64,000 bases of DNA from the NCBI RefSeq assembly GCF_900105245.1, contig NZ_FNSZ01000001.1:3534001-3598000 (forward strand). Reading direction: 5' to 3'. The first letter of the stretch is position 1. Each line of letters opens with the position of its first letter. Below, piece by piece: positions 1 through 8,649 of this stretch. Source of the stretch: Streptomyces sp. 1222.5. GTDB lineage: Bacteria; Actinomycetota; Actinomycetes; Streptomycetales; Streptomycetaceae. The position numbers and the translations under genes are program-made. The notes below the pieces were generated by a model. It was given only the letters and a program-made list of their open reading frames with translations. It did no database searches and was not told the origin of the DNA.

Positions 1-327
1 CGGGACGGCCGCGCCGCAGGCCGCCACGAGCGGGGCCAGGGGCAGCGTGATCTTGTCGCCGACGCCGCCGGTGGAGTGCTTGTCGGCCGTCGGGCGGGAC
101 AGCGCCGAGAACTCCATGCGCTCGCCGGAGGCGATCATGGCCGCCGTCCAGCGGGCGATCTCGCGGCGGTTCATGCCATTGAGCAGGATCGCCATGTTGA
201 GCGCGGCCATCTGGTAGTCGGCGACCTCGCCGCGGGTGTACGCGTCGATGACCCAGTCGATCTGCTCGTCGGTCAGCTCCGCGCGGTCCCGCTTGGTGCG
301 GATGACGGAGATGGCGTCCATGGCCAT
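1..327 (-). CDS. deoA: Thymidine phosphorylase, N-terminal part (cut by window edge)
   Basis: Catalyses phosphorolysis of thymidine to thymine and deoxyribose-1-phosphate in pyrimidine salvage. Only the first 109 codons are inside the window. The visible part starts MAMDAISVIRTKRDR and contains the helical N-terminal domain of the pyrimidine nucleoside phosphorylase family. It also holds the phosphate-binding stretch STGGVGDKITL near residue 87, diagnostic of DeoA/Pdp. The chosen ATG at 327 has GGAAG 9 nt upstream; a second ATG six bases inside is also possible. The gene lies 72 bp downstream of cytidine deaminase and closes the nucleoside-uptake operon, so imported pyrimidine nucleosides feed directly into it. 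Pyrimidine-nucleoside phosphorylase is the only alternative name. Confidence 0.95.
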   Translation of the reverse strand, partial: MAMDAISVIRTKRDRAELTDEQIDWVIDAYTRGEVADYQMAALNMAILLNGMNRREIARWTAAMIASGERMEFSALSRPTADKHSTGGVGDKITLPLAPLVAACGAAVP

Positions 328-399
328 GGCTGCTGGCTTCCTTCCGGGAGGTGCGAAGTGCACGGCCCCCCTGAGCGGGTCAGGGGGGCCGTACGGGAG

Positions 400-807
400 T
401 TACTTGGTGAGATGGTCCGGGCCGAAGGCCTGGGGCAGCATCTCGGAGAGCGGCAGGACGCCCGCGGGGGTGTCCATGACCAGGTTCGGCCCACCGAACT
501 CGTACAGCAGCTGGCGGCACCGGCCGCACGGCACGAGCAGGGTGCCCGCACCGTCGACGCAGGTGAAGTGCGTCAGCCGGCCGCCGCCCGTGCGCTGGAG
601 CTGCGAGACGAGACCGCACTCGGCACACAGGCCGAGGCCGTAGCTGGCGTTCTCGACGTTGCAGCCGGTGACCGTGCGGCCGTCGTCGACCAGGGCCGCG
701 GCGCCGACCGGGTACCCCGAGTACGGGGCGTAGGCGTGGGTCATGGCCTCCCGCGCCTGGACGCGCAGCGCCTCCCAGTCGAACCCGGCGTCCGGAGCGG
801 CCGTCAC
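400..807 (-). CDS. cdd: Cytidine deaminase
   Basis: Zinc enzyme converting cytidine and deoxycytidine to uridine and deoxyuridine. The 135-residue product has the usual length of the small tetrameric form. It carries the two zinc motifs: CAEC (Cys plus catalytic Glu) near residue 58 and PCGRC near residue 91, plus the substrate-binding CNVENASYG. The open frame runs further upstream, but the GTG at 807 overlaps the permease stop as GTGA and gives a normal-length protein, so translational coupling sets this start. It sits between ABC permease and thymidine phosphorylase, which places it in catabolism of imported nucleosides. Confidence 0.96.
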   Translation of the reverse strand: MTAAPDAGFDWEALRVQAREAMTHAYAPYSGYPVGAAALVDDGRTVTGCNVENASYGLGLCAECGLVSQLQRTGGGRLTHFTCVDGAGTLLVPCGRCRQLLYEFGGPNLVMDTPAGVLPLSEMLPQAFGPDHLTK

Positions 808-2090
808 TTGCCCTGGCCCTTCCGGTAGCGCATGCCGTCCGCCTTGGGCATCCGCAGGCGCTGCGCGGACAGCGACAGCACCAGCAGCGTGACGACGTAC
901 GGGGTGGCGCCAACGAAGTCGCTCGGGACCTCGTCGGTGAGCAGGTACCAGGCCAGCACGAGGCCGCCCACGATGAGGCTGATCGCGCCCTGCCACACCG
1001 AGGTGCGGTACAGCTTCCAGCCGGCGAGGACCACGAGCAGGACGACCAGCAGGAGCAGCAGCGCGTGCACGGTCGTACCGCCGTTGCGCAGCTGGAGCGC
1101 GTCGGAGTAGCCGAACAGGCCCGCGCCCATCGCCAGACCGCCGGGACGCCAGTTGCCGAAGATCATGGCGGCGAGACCGATGTAGCCGCGGCCTCCGGTC
1201 TGGCCCTCCAGGTAGGTGTGCGAGGTGACCAGCGCGAGGAAGGCGCCACCGAGGCCGGCGAGGCCGCCGGAGACGGCCACGGCCGCGTACTTGTACGTGT
1301 AGACGTTGACGCCCAGCGACTCGGCGGCGATCGGGTTCTCACCGCAGGAGCGCAGCCGCAGACCGAACGGGGTGCGCCACAGCAGCCACCAGCTGCCGAC
1401 GAACAGCACCACGGCCAGGATCGTCACGACGGACAGGTTGGTGACGAGGCCGCCGAGGATGCCGGCGAGGTCGGAGACCAGGAACCAGTGGTGCTTCTCG
1501 ATCGACGACAGGCCGTCCGAGAGGCCGGGGACCGTGACGTTCGGCAGCGAGTCGGCGGGCGGGGACTGCTTGGGGTTGCCGCCCGCCTCCGAGGCCTTGC
1601 CGTCGGCGAAGAACAGCTTGGCGAGGTACTGGGTGGCACCGAGCGCGAGAAGGTTGACGGCGACACCGGAGACGATGTGGTCGACGCCGAAGGTGATGGT
1701 GGCGACGGCGTGCACGAGACCGCCGAGGACACCGAAGCCGATGCCGCACAGCAGCCCGAGCCAGGGGCTGGTCTGCCAGCCGATCCAGCCGGCGCCGAAG
1801 GTGCCGAGGATCATCATGCCTTCGAGGCCGATGTTGACCACACCGGCCCGCTCCGACCACAGGCCGGCGAGACCGGCGAGGCCGATCGGCACGGCGAGGC
1901 CGAGCGCGGCGGCGACCTGTCCGGAGGAGTCGAGCGAGTTGGAGCCGGTGATCATGCGGACGGCGGCCACGAGCAGCAGGGCGCCGGCGACGATCACGAG
2001 GGTCTGGCCGAGGGAGCGGCCCGGGCGCCGGGGCGCGTTGCCGGCCTTGGGCGCCGCGGGCGGCGGCGCGTCGGTCATCGTGGCAGTCAT
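804..2090 (-). CDS. Nucleoside ABC transporter permease (second subunit)
   Basis: Integral membrane permease of the BMP-type nucleoside importer (branched-chain/ribose permease superfamily, YufQ/NupQ-like). The 428-residue protein has a polar 30-residue N-terminus, then about ten hydrophobic segments. The conserved permease core reads SERAGVVNIGLEGMMILG near residue 80. The ATG at 2090 overlaps the stop of the other permease as ATGA. Substrate type is inferred from the linked BMP lipoprotein, cytidine deaminase and thymidine phosphorylase; the permease alone would not distinguish nucleosides from other solutes. Confidence 0.92.
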   Translation of the reverse strand: MTATMTDAPPPAAPKAGNAPRRPGRSLGQTLVIVAGALLLVAAVRMITGSNSLDSSGQVAAALGLAVPIGLAGLAGLWSERAGVVNIGLEGMMILGTFGAGWIGWQTSPWLGLLCGIGFGVLGGLVHAVATITFGVDHIVSGVAVNLLALGATQYLAKLFFADGKASEAGGNPKQSPPADSLPNVTVPGLSDGLSSIEKHHWFLVSDLAGILGGLVTNLSVVTILAVVLFVGSWWLLWRTPFGLRLRSCGENPIAAESLGVNVYTYKYAAVAVSGGLAGLGGAFLALVTSHTYLEGQTGGRGYIGLAAMIFGNWRPGGLAMGAGLFGYSDALQLRNGGTTVHALLLLLVVLLVVLAGWKLYRTSVWQGAISLIVGGLVLAWYLLTDEVPSDFVGATPYVVTLLVLSLSAQRLRMPKADGMRYRKGQGK

Positions 2091-3217
2091 CACGCCACCT
2101 CCTGCTTCTTCGTCGCGGCGGCGGCCTGTGCGGCGAGTTCGGCGCCGACCTTCTGCTGCTGGCGCTTCAGCCCGTAGCGGCCCACGACCTCGTAGGCAAT
2201 GACGACGCACAGGACGATGACGCCCTGGATGACGCCGAGGATTTCCTTGTCGTAGCCCTGGAATTCCAGGTGGTTGGTGGTGCGCTCCAGGAAGCCCCAC
2301 AGCAGGGCGCCGAGCGCGATACCGACCGGGTTGTTGCGGCCGAGCAGCGCGATCGCGATGCCGGTGAAGCCGATCCCGGTGGGGAAGCTGTTGTCGTACT
2401 GGTGGCTCTCGTTGAGCAGCGTGGGCATGCCGATCAGACCGGCCACGGCACCGGAGATGATCATGCTGGTGGCGATCATCTTCTTCACCGACACACCGCT
2501 CGCGGAGGCGGCGCTCTCGGACTGGCCGACCGTGCGCAGGTCGAAGCCGAACCGGGTGCGGCCGAGCACGAACCAGTACGCGAGACCGACGAGGACGGCG
2601 ACGACGACGAAGCCGTCCAGGACGCCGGCCGGGCCCATGTCGATGTTGAAGAAGTGCGAGGCCGACGGCAGCGGCTTGGTGGAGACCAGGGTGCCGCCCT
2701 GCTGGAGCTCGCCCAGGCGCCCGGGCTGGAGCAGGTAGGCGATGACCGCGGTGGCGATCGAGTTCAGCATGATCGTCGAGATGACCTCGCTGACGCCGCG
2801 GGTCACCTTCAGGACACCGGCGATGGCCGCCCACAGGGCACCGGTGGCCATGGCGGAGACGATGATCAGCGGGATGGCGATCCAGCCCGGCACGGTCAGC
2901 GCGCCGCCGAGGACGGCGGCGATGAACGCGGCGAGCCGGTACTGGCCGTCGACACCGATGTTGAACAGGTTCATCCGGAAGCCGATGGCCACCGCGATAC
3001 CCGCGAGGTAGTACGTCGTCGCCTTGTTCAGGACGTACACCTGGCTGTCGCTGGCGAAGCCGTAGGTCACCATGTCGCTGAAGGCGTCGCCGGGGTTCTT
3101 GCCGGTCGCGAGGATCACCAGGGCGGTGACGACGAGCGCGGCGACGACCGCGAGCAGCGGCGCGGCGATGCCGAGGAGCAGCCGCTCCTTGTCGATCCGT
3201 GAGGTCAGCTTCTTCAT
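2090..3217 (-). CDS. Nucleoside ABC transporter permease (first subunit)
   Basis: Partner permease of the same importer (YufP/NupP-like), 375 residues. It starts [14 protein letters not shown], has a first transmembrane helix at about residues 15-40, and carries the family stretch [14 protein letters not shown] near residue 80 followed by several more helices. Start ATG at 3217 overlaps the ATPase stop (ATGA), so ATPase and both permeases are translationally chained. The two permeases would form a heterodimer with the duplicated ATPase. The C-terminus is Ala/Lys-rich and cytoplasmic. Confidence 0.92.
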   Translation of the reverse strand: MKKLTSRIDKERLLLGIAAPLLAVVAALVVTALVILATGKNPGDAFSDMVTYGFASDSQVYVLNKATTYYLAGIAVAIGFRMNLFNIGVDGQYRLAAFIAAVLGGALTVPGWIAIPLIIVSAMATGALWAAIAGVLKVTRGVSEVISTIMLNSIATAVIAYLLQPGRLGELQQGGTLVSTKPLPSASHFFNIDMGPAGVLDGFVVVAVLVGLAYWFVLGRTRFGFDLRTVGQSESAASASGVSVKKMIATSMIISGAVAGLIGMPTLLNESHQYDNSFPTGIGFTGIAIALLGRNNPVGIALGALLWGFLERTTNHLEFQGYDKEILGVIQGVIVLCVVIAYEVVGRYGLKRQQQKVGAELAAQAAAATKKQEVA

Positions 3218-4773
3218 CGCTCGTCGTCCTCTGTGTGCTCCAGGTGGCCGGTGGCCGCACCCGTCATGGCGGAGCCCAGCTCTTCGGGGGTGATGGTGGC
3301 GGGGTCGGCGTCGGCGACCAGGCGGCCGCGGTACATCACCCGCAGGGTGTCGGAGAGGCCGATCAGCTCGTCGAGGTCGGCGGAGATCAGCAGCACGGCC
3401 AGGCCCTCGCGGCGGGCCTCGCGGATGTAGTCCCAGATGGCTGCCTGGGCGCCGACGTCCACACCGCGGGTGGGGTGGGCGGCGATGAGCAGCTTGGGGT
3501 TGTGGCTCATCTCGCGGCCGACGATCAGCTTCTGCTGGTTGCCGCCGGACAGCGAGGCGGCGGTGACGTCGATGCCGGGCGTGCGGACGTCGTAGGCCTG
3601 GACGATCCGCTCGGTGTCGGCGCGGGCCGCCTTGATGTCGAGCAGTCCGCCGCGCGAGTTGGGGCGCTCGGTGACATGGCCGAGGATGCGGTTCTCCCAC
3701 AGCGGTGCTTCCAGGAGCAGGCCGTGGCGGTGGCGGTCCTCGGGGATGTAGCCGATGCCGGCCTGGCGGCGGTCGCGGGTGGCGGCGTGCGAGATGTCGG
3801 TGCCGTCGAGCGTGACGACGCCGGCGTCCGGGTGGCGCATGCCCATGATCGCCTCGACCAGCTCGGACTGGCCGTTGCCCTCCACACCGGCGATGCCGAG
3901 GACCTCGCCCTTGTGGATGGTGAAGGAGATCTCGTCCAGGATGATCCGCTCGACGCCGTCGAGGTCGGTCTGCGACAGGTGCACACCGTCCAGCTTGAGC
4001 ATCGGGACGTCCGTGACGGTGGATTCCTCCGTCTCCGGGGTGGGCAGCTCGCTGCCGACCATCAGCTCGGCGAGCTGCTTGGGGGTGGTGCCCCGCGGCT
4101 CGACGGTGCCGACGGTGGTGCCGCGCCGGATGACGGTGATCTCGTCGGCGACGGAGAGCACCTCGCCCAGCTTGTGCGAGATGAAGATGACGGTGAGGCC
4201 CTCGGCCTTGAGCTCGCGCAGGTTGTCGAAGAGCGCGTCGACCTCCTGCGGCACCAGGACGGCGGTGGGCTCGTCCAGGATGAGGGTCTTGGCGCCCCGG
4301 TAGAGGACCTTGAGGATCTCCACGCGCTGGCGGTCGGCGACGCCCAGCTCCTCGACGAGGACGTCGGGGCGGACGTTCAGGTGGTACGCGTCCGAGATCT
4401 CCTTGATCCTGGCGCGGGCCTTGCCCCCGATGCCGTGCAGCTTCTCCGCGCCGAGGACGACGTTCTCGAGGACGGTGAGATTGTCGGCGAGCATGAAGTG
4501 CTGGTGCACCATGCCGATGCCGCGGGCGATGGCGTCACCCGGGTTGTTGAAGGTGACCTGCTGGCCGCCGACCGTGATGGTGCCCTCGTCCGGCTGCTGC
4601 ATGCCGTAGAGGATCTTCATCAGGGTGGACTTGCCGGCGCCGTTCTCGCCGCACAGGGCGTGGACGGTGCCCGTGCGGACCGTGATGTCGATGTCGCGGT
4701 TGGCGACGACGCCGGGGAAACGCTTGGTGATGCCGCGCAGTTCGACGGCAGCGGGAGGGCTGGACGCGTTGAT
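3214..4773 (-). CDS. Nucleoside ABC transporter ATPase, apparently started at an ATC codon
   Basis: Duplicated ABC ATPase energising the nucleoside importer (YufO/NupO-like). The full product is 519 residues. The first domain has a Walker A of the form GENGAGKST near residue 42 and Walker B LILDEPTA. The second domain has a degenerate Walker A (GVEGNGQSE) and LSGGNQQK signature, typical of this family. No ATG, GTG or TTG lies in frame between the upstream stop and Walker A; the first in-frame ATG (4620) would delete Walker A. The sequence reads GAGGAG, 8 nt, then ATC AAC GCG, so ATC at 4773 is the only well-placed start. A sequencing error turning ATG into ATC is the main alternative. Promoter with -10 at 4851-4846. 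Confidence 0.93.
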   Translation of the reverse strand: MNASSPPAAVELRGITKRFPGVVANRDIDITVRTGTVHALCGENGAGKSTLMKILYGMQQPDEGTITVGGQQVTFNNPGDAIARGIGMVHQHFMLADNLTVLENVVLGAEKLHGIGGKARARIKEISDAYHLNVRPDVLVEELGVADRQRVEILKVLYRGAKTLILDEPTAVLVPQEVDALFDNLRELKAEGLTVIFISHKLGEVLSVADEITVIRRGTTVGTVEPRGTTPKQLAELMVGSELPTPETEESTVTDVPMLKLDGVHLSQTDLDGVERIILDEISFTIHKGEVLGIAGVEGNGQSELVEAIMGMRHPDAGVVTLDGTDISHAATRDRRQAGIGYIPEDRHRHGLLLEAPLWENRILGHVTERPNSRGGLLDIKAARADTERIVQAYDVRTPGIDVTAASLSGGNQQKLIVGREMSHNPKLLIAAHPTRGVDVGAQAAIWDYIREARREGLAVLLISADLDELIGLSDTLRVMYRGRLVADADPATITPEELGSAMTGAATGHLEHTEDDER

Positions 4774-4845
4774 GGCGCACTCTCCTCGGGGAAAAGGGGC
4801 TGCGTAGGGGAGGGCAGGCGTCGGCGACGCTAGCGCGGCAACTCC

Positions 4846-4861
4846 ATGCTACACGCGTAGA
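4846..4861 (-). promoter_or_regulatory. Promoter/operator of the ATPase-permease-cdd-deoA operon
   Basis: On the minus strand the element TCTACGCG (4861-4854) is followed after 2 bp by a -10 like TAGCAT (4851-4846). It overlaps the imperfect palindrome CTACGCGTGTAG (one mismatched pair). The same TCTACGCG-N3-TACGAT arrangement precedes the BMP gene, suggesting one regulator for both. The distance to the ATC start is about 65 nt. The regulator is unknown. Confidence 0.45.
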
Positions 4862-4877
4862 GTTGACACATTGTTAT

Positions 4878-4918
4878 GGCTCGGCGGGGAGCTCCGGAAG
4901 GCGCCCCCGCGCCGAGCC
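4878..4918 (-). terminator. Stem-loop between BMP gene and ABC ATPase gene
   Basis: A perfect 9-bp stem GGCTCGGCG/CGCCGAGCC with a 23-nt interior lies 25 bp after the BMP stop codon. There is no U-tract, as is usual in Streptomyces. It can lower read-through so that the binding protein is made in excess over the membrane subunits, or act as a full terminator with the ATPase promoter downstream. Confidence 0.5.
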
Positions 4919-4942
4919 TCAGGTCCGACGGGAACCGTCAGA

Positions 4943-5998
4943 TCACGGGGTGGTCTTGACCTTGACCGAGCCGTCGACGATCTTCTTCTTCGCCGCGTCC
5001 AGCTTGGCCTTGATGTCGTCGATGAAGCCGCCGCTGGTGGCCAGCGAGACACCGTTCTTCTCGAGCGAGTAGGTGTTGGTGCCGGTCAGCGGCTTGCCGC
5101 CGTGGACGGACTTGACGAAGTCGTAGACACCGACGTCGACGTTCTTGACCATCGAGGTCAGGATGGAGTTCTTGTACTTCGACAGACCCGGGACGTTGTA
5201 CTGGTCCGAGTCCACGCCGATCGCCCAGGCGCCCTTCTTGCCGGCGACGGCCTCGATCGCGCCGTTACCGGAGGAGCCGGCCGCCGAGTAGACGACGTCC
5301 GCGCCGTTGTCGAGCATGCCCTGCGCGGCCTCCTTGCCCTTGTCGGGGCTGGCGAAGCCGGAGGTGTCCGAACCGTGCGACAGGTACTGGGTGTCGACCT
5401 TGACCTTCGGGTTCGTGTCCTTGACGCCCTGGACGTAGCCCGCCTCGAACTTCTTGATCAGCGGGACGTCGACACCGCCGATGAAGCCGACGTGCTTCGA
5501 CTTGGACTTCAGCGCGGCGGCGACACCGGCCAGGTAGGAGCCCTGCTCCTCGGTGAAGGTGATGCTGTCGACGTTCTTGGCGTCCACGACGGAGTCGACG
5601 ATGCCGAAGCTGGTCTTCGGGAACTTCGCGGCGACCTTGGTCATGGAGGCGGCGTACGCGTAGCCGACACCGATGACGGGGTTGTAGCCGGCCTGGGCGA
5701 GGTCGGACAGACGCTGCTCGCGGTCGGCCTCGGTGTCCGAGGTCTTCGCGGTCAGCTCCTTGATGTCACCGCCGAACTCGGTCTTGGCCTTGTCGGCACC
5801 GCGCGCGGCGGAGTCGTTGAAGGAACGGTCACCACGGCCGCCGACGTCGAAGGCGAGACCGATCTTGACGCCCTTGCCGTCGCCCGAGGAGGACGAGTTG
5901 GTGTCGTTGTCGGAGGAGGTGCTGCCACAGGCTGTGGCAGTCACGGCGAGAGCTGCGGTGGCGATACACGCAGCAGAAAGCTTGGCTACCCGGCGCAC
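4943..5998 (-). CDS. BMP/PnrA-family nucleoside-binding lipoprotein
   Basis: Substrate-binding lipoprotein that delivers nucleosides to the ABC importer encoded downstream. The 351-residue precursor has a signal peptide with basic n-region (MRRVAK), hydrophobic core and a lipobox ending TATAC-G, so Cys24 is the lipidated residue. A Ser/Asp-rich linker of about 20 residues precedes the periplasmic-binding fold starting KIGLAFDVGGRGDRSFNDSA, the hallmark of the Bmp/PnrA/Med family. The GTG start at 5998 has AGGAG 7 nt upstream. Purine or general nucleoside binding is inferred from the family; the neighbouring salvage enzymes act on pyrimidines. Confidence 0.93.
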   Translation of the reverse strand: MRRVAKLSAACIATAALAVTATACGSTSSDNDTNSSSSGDGKGVKIGLAFDVGGRGDRSFNDSAARGADKAKTEFGGDIKELTAKTSDTEADREQRLSDLAQAGYNPVIGVGYAYAASMTKVAAKFPKTSFGIVDSVVDAKNVDSITFTEEQGSYLAGVAAALKSKSKHVGFIGGVDVPLIKKFEAGYVQGVKDTNPKVKVDTQYLSHGSDTSGFASPDKGKEAAQGMLDNGADVVYSAAGSSGNGAIEAVAGKKGAWAIGVDSDQYNVPGLSKYKNSILTSMVKNVDVGVYDFVKSVHGGKPLTGTNTYSLEKNGVSLATSGGFIDDIKAKLDAAKKKIVDGSVKVKTTP

Positions 5999-6099
5999 GG
6001 GAAGGCTCCTTCACCTGACCTGAGCGCCATGTAGGCGCTTGATGGAAGCATCATGACGATGCCCCGGCCGAGACGCCCCTTCGGCGTCGGCTTCGCGGC

Positions 6100-6116
6100 A
6101 TCGTAACGCGCGTAGA
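6100..6116 (-). promoter_or_regulatory. Promoter of the BMP lipoprotein gene
   Basis: Minus-strand -10 candidate TACGAT (6105-6100) is preceded 3 bp upstream by TCTACGCG (6116-6109), the same octamer that precedes the -10 box of the ATPase promoter. A start point about 7 nt downstream of the -10 would give a leader of roughly 95 nt. No good -35 hexamer is visible, which suggests activator or alternative-sigma dependence. Confidence 0.4.
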
Positions 6117-6161
6117 TGTCGCAAAAAACCCTCTCGCGAAGCCGTTATCGATTCGAGGCAA

Positions 6162-6192
6162 ACAGCATCTGAACTCGGAATCCTGATGCTGT
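6162..6192. repeat. 8-bp inverted repeat upstream of the BMP promoter
   Basis: ACAGCATC (6162-6169) and GATGCTGT (6185-6192) are exact inverted copies separated by 15 bp. The position, 60-90 bp upstream of the -10 candidate, fits an operator or activator site. It could also be the terminator-like hairpin of an unseen transcript. Confidence 0.35.
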
Positions 6193-6914
6193 CCGGGCAG
6201 TGTTGCGCAGCGTGAACGAATGGCTTGCGAACGTGTTGCGCCACGGGAGAATCCGGGCCACGCCCTTTCGGCAGCACTCCAGCCGAATCCCTGCCGATGG
6301 CCGAAAACACGGGGCTGGACGGGGCGGCCCCGGGGTGCCGGGGGCAGTGCCCTCGAGGAGGGTCGGCCGTCGGGGCCGCGGGAGGGGGTGGCTGCCGGCG
6401 GGGCCCGCGACGCGATGACCGTGGGGCGGAGCGCCCTCGGCGCGGAGCGGCCGCAGGACGGGCGCACGAGAGGGCAGCGCCCGGAGGGGGGACGGGAGGG
6501 GAGGCCGCCAAGGCTGGCGATCACCGCCCGACCGCTGCCGGGGCCGGGGCCGGGAAATCACCGCACCAACCGGTCGCCGGGACCGCGGCACCGCCGTCGC
6601 CCCCGCATGGAGACCACCGTTCAGGGGAACCGCCAGCTCCGCTGCCCGGCCGGACCGCTCCCGGCCGGGGAGGCCCGAGCCGGGTGACTGGACACCTGAC
6701 CGTCGCCCGGATGGGCGCTGGACCGGCCAGGCCGCCCCGTGCGGCCTCTCGGGCCGGGGCTCACCGGCCGGGGCCGGACCGCGGCCGCAACGGGCCACAG
6801 GACCGCGTGGCCGCCGGGCCGCACGACTACGGTTCGGGCGGTCCGGACGCGGGCCGGGCAGTCCCGGGTTCGAGCCGGGACTCCGCGGTCGGGTGAGGTC
6901 GGGCCGATGCCCCA

Positions 6915-7160
6915 GCCCTCAGGCCAGGTCGGACGCCATCCCCGCGCGGGCAGATCCGGACGGCACAGCATCCTTCGGGTCGGGACGACACACCACCCGC
7001 CGCGCAAGGCCGAACCGCACCCCCGCCCGTCGGGTCGAACCGGGACGCACCCAGCACCCCAGCCGTCCGGTCAGACCGGGCCGGCACCCTGCCTGGCGGG
7101 CGGCGTCGGCACGGCACCCGCACCCGTCCGACCAGGCCAGGCCAGCACCCCCACCCGGCC
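6915..7160. repeat. Degenerate tandem repeat, unit about 30 bp
   Basis: About eight imperfect copies of a unit with core GGTCnnACCGGGnCGGCACCC follow each other. The clearest are near 7030-7050 (GGGTCGAACCGGGACGCACC) and 7065-7090 (CGGTCAGACCGGGCCGGCAC). In one forward frame the unit reads roughly as ten residues such as PQPSGQTG/PRPSGRTG, but no start, ribosome site or termination fits a gene. It lies just downstream of the amidohydrolase stop codon. Confidence 0.5.
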
Positions 7161-7176
7161 CGCCGCCTCTGCGTCG

Positions 7177-8412
7177 TCAGGAGTTCGTCGTGTCCGCTTC
7201 CAGGAAGGCTGCCGCCGTGAACATCTCCACTCCGACCGTGATCGCGTGCTCGTCCGCATCGAAGTCGCCCTGGTGCAGGTCGCGCACCGTGCGCTCGCCC
7301 GGGCGGCGCACGCCGAGGCGGGCCATCGCGCCGGGCACCTCCTCCAGGTACCAGGAGAAGTCCTCCCCGCCGAGGCTCTGCTCCGTGCTCTCCACGGAGC
7401 CCATCCCGCGCCGGGCGACCATGGCCCTGCGCAGCAGGTCGGTGGACTCCCGGTCGTTGACGACGGGCGGCACCCCGCGCATGTAGTTGATCTCCGACTT
7501 GGCCCGGTGCAGGGTCGCGACCTCGTCGATCGCCGCGTGCACGATGTCCGGTGCGTCCCGCCAGGCGTTCAGGTCCAGGCAGCGGACGGTGCCGGACAGC
7601 TCGGCGTGCTGCGGGACGACGTTCGGCGCGTGGCCGGACTCGATCCGGCCCCAGGTCACGGCGAGACCGGCACGGGTGTCGACGCGCCGGGCGACGATCG
7701 CGGGCACGTCGATGGCGATACGGGCGGCGGCGGTGACCAGGTCGGTGGTCAGGTGGGGCCGGGCGGTGTGCCCGCCGGGGCCGTCCAGGGCGATCTCCAG
7801 CCGGTCGCAGGCGCTGGTGATCGGCCCGTGGCGCAGGCCGACCCGGCCCGCGTCCACCCGGGGGTCGCAGTGCACGGCGAGGATCCGGCCGACGTCGTCG
7901 AGCACCCCGTCCCCGATGGCCCCGAGCGCGCCCCCGGGCAGCACCTCCTCGGCGGGCTGGAAGACCAGCCGCACCGGACGGGACAGCAGCCCCTTGGCGT
8001 GCAGGTCGGCGAGGACCAGCCCGGCACCGAGCACGACGGTGGTGTGCACGTCGTGGCCGCAGGCGTGGGCGCGGTCCGGGACCGTGGACCGGTACGGGCA
8101 GTCCGTCTTGGTGTCCGGGATGGGCAGGGCGTCGATGTCCGCCCGCAGGGCCAGCAACGGTACGACCGGCCGCTCACCCTCCGCGAGCCCGATGTCACAG
8201 ACGAGTCCGGTTCCGGTGGCGAGGACACGTGGCCGGAGCCCGGCCGACTCGAGCCGCTCCTTGATCGCGGCGGTCGTACGGAACTCCTGATTGCCCAGCT
8301 CGGGGTGCATGTGCAAGTCGCGTCGGAAGGCGACGAGTTCGTCGTGCAGGGACTCGCTCAGCACGCCGGGGAGCACATCCCCCGCGAGGCCGGCCTCGGA
8401 CTCTAGGGACAT
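7177..8412 (-). CDS. M20D-family amidohydrolase
   Basis: Zinc metallohydrolase of the M20D group that removes acyl or aminoacyl groups from N-acyl amino acids or related amides. The 411-residue product has LRADIDALPI and the metal motif HACGHDVHTT (around residue 110), the catalytic Glu pair QPAEEVLPGGA, a dimerisation domain in the middle, and the C-terminal metal ligand region SLGGEDFSWYL. The ATG at 8412 is preferred over an in-frame GTG 12 bases upstream because AGAGGG lies about 11 nt before it. It is divergent from a methyltransferase gene. The natural substrate cannot be told from sequence; hippurate hydrolase-like or peptidase M20 would be equally valid labels. Confidence 0.88.
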   Translation of the reverse strand: MSLESEAGLAGDVLPGVLSESLHDELVAFRRDLHMHPELGNQEFRTTAAIKERLESAGLRPRVLATGTGLVCDIGLAEGERPVVPLLALRADIDALPIPDTKTDCPYRSTVPDRAHACGHDVHTTVVLGAGLVLADLHAKGLLSRPVRLVFQPAEEVLPGGALGAIGDGVLDDVGRILAVHCDPRVDAGRVGLRHGPITSACDRLEIALDGPGGHTARPHLTTDLVTAAARIAIDVPAIVARRVDTRAGLAVTWGRIESGHAPNVVPQHAELSGTVRCLDLNAWRDAPDIVHAAIDEVATLHRAKSEINYMRGVPPVVNDRESTDLLRRAMVARRGMGSVESTEQSLGGEDFSWYLEEVPGAMARLGVRRPGERTVRDLHQGDFDADEHAITVGVEMFTAAAFLEADTTNS

Positions 8413-8632
8413 CAATTGCTTCACCCTCTGAAGGGTAGGACGCCCGGATGGTCAACTACCCCTCGATCAACAAAAGTTCAGCCCGTTAGGGGAAGAAAAT
8501 CTGACCGGCGGACGCATGATGGCGGACTCTGGTGGGTAAAACCTCTGTTTCCTCCTTCCACGGATACCACGCCTCGCGGGGGTCACGCGCGTCATGTCCA
8601 AGAACCGGACCCCCTGACGGCCCTCCTCCGGG

Positions 8633-8649
8633 TAGGGTCCGCGGCCGTG
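8633..8649 (+). promoter_or_regulatory. Leaderless-type -10 box before the methyltransferase
   Basis: TAGGGT at 8633-8638 lies 8 nt before the GTG start and no ribosome-binding sequence is present between them. This spacing would place the transcription start at or next to the start codon. Confidence 0.45.

Larger units (their letters stand above)
5999..7176. other. Gene-free stretch upstream of the BMP gene
   Basis: About 1.2 kb without a convincing gene. Frames here are long only because of the GC content; they lack ribosome sites, have no recognisable domain, and run through a repeat. The first 260 bp form the leader and promoter of the BMP gene: less GC-rich, with a T6 tract on the minus strand at 6123-6128 and an inverted repeat at 6162-6192. 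The remainder (6300-6900) is extremely GC-rich and looks like decayed or non-coding spacer. From about 6915 it becomes the degenerate repeat described separately. Confidence 0.6.

Noticed and set aside
4535..4780. Frameshifted GTG start for the ABC ATPase at 4780
   Set aside because: The frame gives an Arg/His-rich peptide and would need a frameshift to reach Walker A; the in-frame ATC is simpler.
6145..6798. Arg/Pro-rich long frames on both strands between 6.0 and 7.1 kb
   Set aside because: Random-composition proteins, no ribosome sites, several frames open at once as expected at this GC content.
6861..6883. tRNA T-arm-like sequence (GGGTTCGAGCC) in the gene-free stretch
   Set aside because: The stem pairs only if the loop is shifted away from TTCGANC, and no acceptor, D or anticodon arms fit around it.
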